Assembly (NCBI GenBank): GCA_002844335.1
Contig: CP019154.1
Coordinates: forward strand, 1,612,001 to 1,676,000
Length of the DNA stretch: 64,000 bases
From: Haloarcula taiwanensis
GTDB taxonomy: Archaea > Halobacteriota > Halobacteria > Halobacteriales > Haloarculaceae
Direction: 5' to 3'
Both the position numbers and the translations under genes were made by a program. How positions within the stretch are numbered: position 1 is the stretch's first letter; the number at the start of each line of letters is the position of its first letter. The notes below the pieces were generated by a model. The model was not told the DNA's origin. It did no database searches and saw only the letters and a list, made by a program, of their open reading frames with translations. Positions 58,337 to 64,000 of this stretch are shown one piece after another.

Positions 58337-59467
58337 TCACGCCGCCCGAATTGTCATCGTGGCGACACCAGACAGTTCGAGTTCGTCGCCCGGTTGGATT
58401 GGTTCCCGGTCGCCCTTCTGCAGTTGGGTCTCGTTCAGCCGCGTCGGGTTGTCCCCGAGATCGACGACATAGTACCCGTCGGGCTGTCGGTCAAACCGGA
58501 CGTGTTCGCGGTGGATTCGGACCGCTTCGTCTTCCGGTCGCCCGGCGTCCAGTAGCGCCGCCCGGATTTCCCGGCCGATGCGGTCCCCGTCTTCGACGGT
58601 GATGTCTCGACCTTCGACCGCGAGGACGAGTTTGTCCGGGACCGTCGCGTCGTCGGTGGACTGTGAGGCGAGTGTGTCGACGGCGTTGCCCGTGGCTGCT
58701 GGCTCACTCTCCGTCTCGTCGGCAGTCGACGACTCAGCTGTCGAATCAGCCGTCGATGTGTCACGGTCGCCGCGATGCGCGTCGAGATCTTCCCCACAGT
58801 TGACACAGAAACTGGCGTCGTCGTCAACAGCGGTGTCACAGGACGGGCACGCGTCGAGTGAACCGTCGTCTTCCGGTGTGATGTCCTGTACGTCGGCACC
58901 ACAGGCGACACAGAAATTCGCATCGGCGTCAAGTTCGTGGTCACAGTCCGGACAGCTAATCGTCGCCACGTCGTCATCTGCCTCCGAGGTTTCGTCGGAT
59001 GTCTCGGCGTCCTCATCAGAGTCACTGCTGTGCTGTTTCGAGGTCCCATCGGCCTCGTCGGGTTCCGTCGTACCGTTCGGCCTGGTTCCGTTTTCGGCCT
59101 CGATGTCGGCGTCAGTTTCGTGTTCCGTCGCTGTCTCTGCCGTTTCCGCCGTCTCGTCACCGACCTCGGCTGCCCCAGTATCCGAGGCCGCATCCGCCGA
59201 TGCTTCGTCTTCGGTGTGGCTATCAGGGGTGTCGGATTCGTCGGTAGCCTCTACGGCCCGGCCATCCATTGGGTCCGTCTCGTCCGTGCCTTCCGGTATC
59301 AGGTCGGCGTCGTCCGGTACCCCATCATCGGTAGCAAAATCGGCGGCGCTTTCGTCAGTGTGTTGCCACTCACCACAGTCCGGGTTTGTGCACCATCCGC
59401 CCGCGACTGTCGGATCAAAATCCTCGTCGCATATGGGGCATTTTACCGTGCGGTCGGATTCAGGCAT
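58337..59467 (-). CDS. Protein with three zinc ribbons and an FHA domain
   Basis: 376 residues. Zinc ribbon 1 is at about 10-32 (CPIC and a Cys-rich WCTNPDC). An acidic linker (about 40-155) follows, then ribbons 2 and 3, CPDCDHELDADANFCVACG and CPSCDTAVDDDASFCVNCG, near 160-215. The C-terminal FHA domain (about 275-376) has RIGREI, IHREHVRF and LGDNPTRLN, which correspond to the phosphothreonine-binding loops. It probably binds a phosphorylated partner, perhaps the nearby kinase or its substrates. Its own TATA (59494-59505) is about 32 nt before the ATG. Confidence 0.85.
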   Translation of the reverse strand: MPESDRTVKCPICDEDFDPTVAGGWCTNPDCGEWQHTDESAADFATDDGVPDDADLIPEGTDETDPMDGRAVEATDESDTPDSHTEDEASADAASDTGAAEVGDETAETAETATEHETDADIEAENGTRPNGTTEPDEADGTSKQHSSDSDEDAETSDETSEADDDVATISCPDCDHELDADANFCVACGADVQDITPEDDGSLDACPSCDTAVDDDASFCVNCGEDLDAHRGDRDTSTADSTAESSTADETESEPAATGNAVDTLASQSTDDATVPDKLVLAVEGRDITVEDGDRIGREIRAALLDAGRPEDEAVRIHREHVRFDRQPDGYYVVDLGDNPTRLNETQLQKGDREPIQPGDELELSGVATMTIRAA

Positions 59468-59493
59468 GGATTTCGTTAGGCCCTACAGAGTCG

Positions 59494-59505
59494 AGAAATA
59501 AAATA
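59494..59505 (-). promoter_or_regulatory. TATA region of the FHA-zinc ribbon gene
   Basis: Minus strand GTATTTTATTTC, centred about 32 nt before the ATG at 59467. The FHA and membrane genes may thus be transcribed apart from the vWA-kinase-phosphatase set. Confidence 0.5.
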
Positions 59506-59527
59506 CTTGTCCCACGAAACTTTCTCT

Positions 59528-60736
59528 CTACTCGTCTGTCATGATCACTGTGTCACGTTCGGAAATATCGAGGTCTGGATCGATATCTCGAACTGGCATA
59601 CCGCCGCTTTCCGGCGTTTTCGGGAGCGCACTATCAGCAAACAGGAGCACGGAGATGTTGTCCTTCCCGCCGCGGTTGTTTGCCAGTGACACGAACTCCT
59701 GACTCGCCGCGTCGAGGGACGCTGCGTCGAGGACAACGTCACGGATCTCGTCGTCCGTGACAGCCGCTTCGCGGATACGCTCGGCCACCGTATCGGCGTG
59801 GTCCGAATCAACGTACTCCTCGTACAGTTCCGGTGCGTCGGTCTGGGCGTCGATGAGTCCGTCGCTGGTCGCCAACACCGTGTCTTCCGCGTACAGCCTG
59901 ACTGTGCGCGTGTCCACCCCGACAGTCGCCTCGTCGGGGTCCTCGTAGCCGGACCCGCCCAGCGCGCGTGTGATCTCGTTCCCGTTCGGGTGGACGTGTG
60001 CCTCGACGGGGTCGATTTCGTCGTTGTCGACCCATTCCTGAACGACGGCGTGATCTCTGGTCAACGGCGAGATCGTTTCACGGACACTGTTGACGACGTA
60101 GGCCCGGCTATCACCGACCCAGCCGTAATGGAGCTTGCCGTCGGCGTAGATCCCCGCGACAACCGTCGTGTAGGATTGGGTCCCGGTCTCGTTTGCGTAC
60201 CGGATGATCTCGCGGTGGGCCGCCGTAATCGCCTCCGCCACGGCAGTTTCGAGTTCGCGCTCACCGGGCGGGTCCGGAAGGACGTCACGGGCCACATCCA
60301 CATCGAAGCCTCCGGGATAGCTCCGGGCCGTCCGGATCGCCACGGGGGCAAGCTGTTCAGCCACAATAGTCGTCGTGATGTACGACGCGATATCGCCGGC
60401 ATCGTGTCCGCCAGCGCCGTCAGCGACCACGAACACGCCGGCCGAGCGGTTCATCGGCTTCCCATCGCCATCGGTGTCAGACGTATCTGCGTCGGCAGTG
60501 TCGGCTGCGTCCGTGTCGTCAGCGGTATCGGCCGCCGTCTCAGTACCGGCTGTCTCGCCTGTCACATCCGCCGTCTCGTCGCCGCCTGCTGTGACCGGCT
60601 CCTTCGACTGTGGTCTGTCTTGCCCGCGGTAGCCGTCTCGATGGCCCTCCTCAAACACCGTCAAAGAGACGCTGTCCTCGTTAATGCCCTGTCCTCGCTT
60701 CCTGTCGCCGATGTCATAGTTCGTACTGTATCTCAT
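59528..60736 (-). CDS. PP2C-family serine/threonine protein phosphatase
   Basis: 402 residues. Metal motifs are ADGAGGHDAGD (DGxGG), DSRAYVV, SDGLIDA and GGKDNISV (GxxDN), a full PP2C set. An acidic Ala/Asp/Thr-rich stretch (about 45-93) is inserted between the first strand (RKRGQGINEDS) and the DGxGG motif, probably a disordered loop. It is expected to reverse the kinase encoded upstream, with which it overlaps by 4 bases (ATGA). Cytoplasmic. No membrane segment. Confidence 0.92.
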   Translation of the reverse strand: MRYSTNYDIGDRKRGQGINEDSVSLTVFEEGHRDGYRGQDRPQSKEPVTAGGDETADVTGETAGTETAADTADDTDAADTADADTSDTDGDGKPMNRSAGVFVVADGAGGHDAGDIASYITTTIVAEQLAPVAIRTARSYPGGFDVDVARDVLPDPPGERELETAVAEAITAAHREIIRYANETGTQSYTTVVAGIYADGKLHYGWVGDSRAYVVNSVRETISPLTRDHAVVQEWVDNDEIDPVEAHVHPNGNEITRALGGSGYEDPDEATVGVDTRTVRLYAEDTVLATSDGLIDAQTDAPELYEEYVDSDHADTVAERIREAAVTDDEIRDVVLDAASLDAASQEFVSLANNRGGKDNISVLLFADSALPKTPESGGMPVRDIDPDLDISERDTVIMTDE

Positions 60737-61971
60737 GACTCCTCCGGGTGGAACTCGAACGTGACCCCGTAGGTCGGATGGACCAGCGACACCAGATCGC
60801 CGTCACTGAGTGTCACCGATTCGGGGGGCACGTCGCCGTGTCTGTCGGTCGGGTCCTCGCCTTCGGAACGCAGGCGGTTGCGTCCGGGTTCGGAGAGGAC
60901 TCGCTGCCAGCCAGCCCCTTTCTGGACGAACGTCCCGTTGAGGCTCCGGTCGTGGAGGGCCCACTCGCCGTCCTCGATATCGAACTGTACCTGCACCGAG
61001 GAGATGTACTCTCCCTGCGGATCTTCGATTGTTATCGATGCCGGGGGACCGCTCGCGCCCTGTCGCCCGATAGTGTCGCCCGGTTCAACGGTGAACTGCC
61101 TGTCCGCCTGGATGTACGTCACCGACGCTGTCGCGGGCGGCGTCGGATCGCGCCGTTCAAGCACCTCCTTGAGGACCGTCGCGTTCCGGTATCTGTCGCG
61201 ATAATGTGATTGCGTGGCCCGTTCGACGATTTCGGCCAGATAATCGTCGCAGTCGGCCCCGAACGCTTGCGGGTTCACCCCGTCTTTCTTCGGGACGCTC
61301 CCCTTGAGCAGGAACAGGAGTATCTTCCCGATAGAATACACGTCCGACCACGGCCCCTGCCGAACGTCAGTCCGGCTGGCCTCGGCGACTTCACGGGGCT
61401 TGAACGGCCCCAGAATTGTCGTCCCGGTGTTCCCAGAGGCGGGGTCCCCGGAGGCGTCGAAGCCCGTCGCCGTGTTGAAATCGATCAGTGTGGGCGTGAT
61501 GTCGGGCGTGAGCATCACGTTCTCCGGTTTCAGGTCCCGGTAGACGATCTCGTTCTCGTGGAGAAACCCCATCGCGTCACAGAGATCGATGCCGATCTGG
61601 CGGACCTGCTCGCTGTCGTCGATCGGGCCGTGCTGGTCGATGACTTCGTCGAGCTCGATCCCGTCGACGATCAGCTGGACGACCAGAAACGGAACGTCAC
61701 GCTCTATGACCTGATCGTAGTAATCCATCACGTTCTCGTGGCCGCCGGCTCGGCGGATGCGTTCCAGCGAGTCGACCTCCTTTTTGAAGTACTCCTCAAT
61801 GATGTCGGGGTCGTTCTGGGATTCGGTGTAGTTGGGGTATTTCACGGCGACCGACTCGCCGCTGTCGATGTCTCTGGCGCGGAACGCCTTTGCGAACCCC
61901 CCCTTGCCGAGGAACTCCTTAAGTTCGTACTGGCCGGCAATGACATCACCGCTCTCAGGTTCCCAGTTCAT
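60733..61971 (-). CDS. Ser/Thr protein kinase with C-terminal FHA domain
   Basis: 412 residues. The kinase domain (about 12-275) has the Gly loop EFLGKGGFAKAF and Lys in VAVKYPNY (near 44). Its catalytic loop is YRDLKPEN, Tyr in place of the usual His, and the DFG motif is DFN (near 163). The Mg-binding Asp and catalytic Asp are kept, so activity is plausible. The FHA domain (about 300-400) has the GR of TIGRQGAS and the NGT in RSLNGTFVQ. It lies 56 bp downstream of the vWA gene and overlaps the phosphatase gene. This is the FHA-coupled eukaryote-like kinase type. Confidence 0.9.
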   Translation of the reverse strand: MNWEPESGDVIAGQYELKEFLGKGGFAKAFRARDIDSGESVAVKYPNYTESQNDPDIIEEYFKKEVDSLERIRRAGGHENVMDYYDQVIERDVPFLVVQLIVDGIELDEVIDQHGPIDDSEQVRQIGIDLCDAMGFLHENEIVYRDLKPENVMLTPDITPTLIDFNTATGFDASGDPASGNTGTTILGPFKPREVAEASRTDVRQGPWSDVYSIGKILLFLLKGSVPKKDGVNPQAFGADCDDYLAEIVERATQSHYRDRYRNATVLKEVLERRDPTPPATASVTYIQADRQFTVEPGDTIGRQGASGPPASITIEDPQGEYISSVQVQFDIEDGEWALHDRSLNGTFVQKGAGWQRVLSEPGRNRLRSEGEDPTDRHGDVPPESVTLSDGDLVSLVHPTYGVTFEFHPEES

Positions 61972-62027
61972 GAATCACCTGTTTCTCCGGCCAGTGGCGG
62001 CCATGCTGACAACACAGATCCGGACAG

Positions 62028-63212
62028 TCACTTCTGGATACCTTCGTCAGTGACGATTTTCGTCGCTTTGTTCTGCTCTTTGCGCCCGCCTTCCATCACG
62101 ATGCGCGTCTCCCGCTCGGCTGTCTGGACGGCTTCGGCATCCTCACCGTGGATGCGCGTCATCCGCTCCAGTTGCGTCTGGGCTTCGGCGACGTTGCCCT
62201 TGCCGAGTTCCGTCTTGATTACAGTCTGGCGGTGGTCCACGTCGACCTGTTCGTTGTGCTCGGCAAGTTTCGACTCGTCGTCGGTGTAGTCGACGGTGAT
62301 TGATTCCCGCGTCGTCTCACCGCCGGCGTGCAGCGTGACATCCGCCAGAGTCACGGCGTTTTGCGGGTCATTGGCCGGGGCGTGTATTTTCAGTACGACC
62401 CGCTGGGTTTCCCGCTCAAGCAGGTCGGGCAGCGGCACGACCGCCGTGTTGTCCTCCCAGTCGGGGTTCACGGACTGCGTCTGTGGGAGCGAACGGTACA
62501 CCTCGCTCACTTCGACACCGTCAGCCACGTCGAGTTCGAGACGGGCGTCAGGAGCAACAACGGTCCCGGCCTCTTCAACTGCGTCGCCAAAGAACGACTC
62601 GATGTCACCGGCGGCGTCCAGATGTGTCCACTCGCCGCGAGCAACGGTCCCAAGCGTCCGAATCGTCTCCTCGCGGTAGTCGCTCCCGATGCCGGCCGCC
62701 TTGATTCTGATGCCCTCAGTGTCGATTTCGCGGGCCAGCGTCCCGAACGCTTCCGGGTCGTGGGAGTTGTCCTTCCCGTCAGAGAGGAGCAGGACCCGCC
62801 GGGCCGTGTTGTCGTCGGTCGGTAAATCCTGCAGGGACGCCTTCGCTTCCAGCAGGCCGCTGTACATATCAGTGCCCCCGCCAGCGGAAATGTCGGCGAC
62901 CGCGTCCACTGCCGTTTCGCGCGAAATAGTTCCCCACCGCGTCGGCGCAAGCACCGTCGTGACCTCATTGTCGAAGGCGATGATCGAGACGTAGTCGTCT
63001 TCGTCGAGAAGCCCGAACACCCATTCAGCGCCGGCGCGTGCCTGCTCGATGTCGTCGCCGGCCATCGACCCACTGGCGTCGATACAGAGGGCGATCTGTC
63101 GCGTGGGTGGTTCCTCCAACCGTCCGGGCTCAACTTCGATTTCAGCGGTCAGTTTCGCCCCGCCCGTCGGCACGTAGGGTCGGTTGACCTCGCTCACGAC
63201 AGTAGCGGTCAT
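62028..63212 (-). CDS. vWA-domain protein, first gene of the kinase/phosphatase cassette
   Basis: 394 residues. The vWA domain (about 38-215) has a complete MIDAS site: DASGSM at 45-50, the conserved Thr in GGGTDMYSG and LLSDGKDNS. A beta-rich part follows, then a C-terminal helical region rich in charged residues (about 320-394). No leader or membrane helix, so cytoplasmic. vWA-kinase-PP2C triads occur in TerY-P stress systems; this protein corresponds to the TerY-like member, but no Ter protein is nearby. The TATA (63237-63244) is 29 nt before the ATG. Confidence 0.9.
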   Translation of the reverse strand: MTATVVSEVNRPYVPTGGAKLTAEIEVEPGRLEEPPTRQIALCIDASGSMAGDDIEQARAGAEWVFGLLDEDDYVSIIAFDNEVTTVLAPTRWGTISRETAVDAVADISAGGGTDMYSGLLEAKASLQDLPTDDNTARRVLLLSDGKDNSHDPEAFGTLAREIDTEGIRIKAAGIGSDYREETIRTLGTVARGEWTHLDAAGDIESFFGDAVEEAGTVVAPDARLELDVADGVEVSEVYRSLPQTQSVNPDWEDNTAVVPLPDLLERETQRVVLKIHAPANDPQNAVTLADVTLHAGGETTRESITVDYTDDESKLAEHNEQVDVDHRQTVIKTELGKGNVAEAQTQLERMTRIHGEDAEAVQTAERETRIVMEGGRKEQNKATKIVTDEGIQK

Positions 63213-63236
63213 ACTGGTAGATGGGTCGTACGGAGT

Positions 63237-63244
63237 AATTATAT
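63237..63244 (-). promoter_or_regulatory. TATA box of the vWA-kinase-phosphatase operon
   Basis: Minus strand ATATAATT, centred about 29 nt before the ATG at 63212, gives a leaderless operon transcript. Confidence 0.6.
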
Positions 63245-63344
63245 GTTTCCCTCAAATCGAGGAAAAAAGTTTCACGCACCGTCCGATTCGGTAGCCTGTT
63301 GCTACTATCTGTTCTGCGGCGGTAGGAACTATCTACGGTGCCCG

Positions 63345-63947
63345 TCACGCTGTCTCAACTCGACTCCCCACCCAGAGAAGGGTTCCGAACAGCGCCACGA
63401 TGGTGAGCGGGAGGAGCCACTGGAACAGTGAGAGCAGCCCAGCGCTTGCCTGCACGCCGACAGCGAGCAGGATAGTGGGCCCACAGCAGGCGAACCCAGA
63501 GAGTAGTCCCGGGAGTCCCGACACAGCCCCTGCACCCGGGCCGAGACGGCAGGCCGCTGGGCCGCGCCACGCGACGACGGAGACAGCGAGGTTGAGTCCG
63601 ACCAGCAATGCCAGGACTGCCCCGAGAAGCATATTCAGCGGGGCCACGAGCAGTTCGACCGGGCCGACGACCACTAGTGCAATCGGTTCCCACTGGAACG
63701 GGCCGACCTGTCGGAACGCACGGGTAAGCGGGTTACTGACGACAGACACCTCGTAGCCGGCGGGGCCGAGACCGAGGTGTCTGAGACCAGCGAGGTACAG
63801 CAGGAAGTACGTCAGTCCAGACACAGCCAGGCCCACTTGTCCGTCACGGCGGCTAAGCGCTCCGCTGACCGCAACCACGGTGTTCCGAAACAAGCGTTGG
63901 ATGCTGGCAGCCACAGTAGCCCGGTCGGTCGGATTGTCAGTTGACAT
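63345..63947 (-). CDS. Multi-helix membrane protein with CCGP motif (DUF7546-type)
   Basis: 200 residues with about five membrane helices. A CCGPTILLAVG motif near residue 145-155 is shared by haloarchaeal membrane proteins that I recall as DUF7546; two adjacent Cys near the membrane suggest metal or redox use. ATG at 63947; a GTG at 63953 is the alternative. It overlaps the upstream gene's last codons by 11 bp, so they are co-transcribed. 132 bp separate it from the vWA gene. Confidence 0.75.
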   Translation of the reverse strand: MSTDNPTDRATVAASIQRLFRNTVVAVSGALSRRDGQVGLAVSGLTYFLLYLAGLRHLGLGPAGYEVSVVSNPLTRAFRQVGPFQWEPIALVVVGPVELLVAPLNMLLGAVLALLVGLNLAVSVVAWRGPAACRLGPGAGAVSGLPGLLSGFACCGPTILLAVGVQASAGLLSLFQWLLPLTIVALFGTLLWVGSRVETA

Positions 63948-64000
63948 ACGCACTCTCCGGATAGAAACCGGCCCAGGCGAACCACATCGCGTCGAAGGAC
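63937..64000 (-). CDS. C-terminal end of a gene continuing past the window (DUF3179-like)
   Basis: Only the last 20 residues and the TGA are inside the window, reading SFDAMWFAWAGFYPESAYVN. The MWFAW then PE pattern resembles the end of DUF3179-domain proteins. Too short for certainty. It overlaps the start of the CCGP membrane gene. Confidence 0.45.
   Translation of the reverse strand, partial: SFDAMWFAWAGFYPESAYVN

Noticed and set aside
1..64000. CRISPR arrays, insertion sequences, integrases, rRNA genes
   Set aside because: I saw no regular direct repeats with spacers, no transposase or integrase motifs, and no rRNA-like sequence. A dedicated search could still find diverged remnants.

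Overview
This window is chromosomal DNA from a halophilic archaeon (class Halobacteria). The signs are high GC, very acidic predicted proteins, twin-arginine leaders, TATA boxes about 26-30 nt from start codons (leaderless mRNAs), TFB, aIF2-beta, HalX response regulators, halocyanins, DacZ and an Rpa/Rpap/Rpe operon. Gene content resembles Haloarcula, but that is inference; no database search was possible. No insertion sequence, integrase, CRISPR array or rRNA was seen, so this is mostly core chromosome with some accessory patches.

Layout. 1-1.9 kb: an ATP-grasp (RimK-type) ligase, cut by the left edge, divergent from a succinylglutamate desuccinylase-type hydrolase. 2.0-8.3 kb: succinate dehydrogenase sdhCDB, then a secreted spondin-domain protein and an opposing PAS histidine kinase, then sdhA with its own upstream region. 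8.4-9.7 kb: cupin, an odd tRNA-like gene, a G-rich tract and a small zinc-ribbon protein. 9.7-12.0 kb: cobT-cbiA (cobamide synthesis). 12.1-13.7 kb: dacZ (c-di-AMP synthase) coupled to an MscS channel. 13.7-17.2 kb: acyltransferase, TrkH and PurD on the minus strand. 17.4-28.2 kb: small membrane protein, DUF255 thioredoxin-fold protein, thioredoxin, GH3 glycosidase, 7TM-PAS histidine kinase, P-loop ATPase pair, MBL hydrolase, HalX regulator with RecA-like ATPase, ThyX. 28.4-35.1 kb: small proteins, aIF2-beta, TFB, wHTH/membrane pair, fasciclin protein, thioredoxin reductase, archaeal riboflavin reductase. 35.4-39.2 kb: rpa-rpap-rpe. 39.3-48.2 kb: FBPase, Lhr-type helicase, Spo0M, REC-PAS-PAS protein, zinc-ribbon membrane protein, MutS-like ATPase, SRPBCC protein. 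48.2-49.4 kb: a second tRNA-like element, one small conserved-looking ORF, about 350 bp without an ORF, and one short leaderless ORF.

49.5-57.0 kb is a respiratory copper module. A Cu-ATPase, a SafE/UreH-like membrane protein and a 58-aa membrane protein diverge from a ba3-type oxidase operon (double-halocyanin membrane protein, CuA subunit II, subunit I, CbaC-like). 57.0-63.2 kb, all minus strand, is a eukaryote-like phosphosignalling cassette: vWA protein, Ser/Thr kinase with FHA, PP2C phosphatase, FHA plus zinc-ribbon protein, and zinc-ribbon membrane protein. I consider this the best candidate for an under-described system. The right edge holds a CCGP-motif membrane protein and the last residues of a further gene.

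Candidate RNA oddities are the two tRNA-like elements (8911-9012 and 48424-48491). Each has good acceptor and T arms, but neither has a recognisable anticodon loop.
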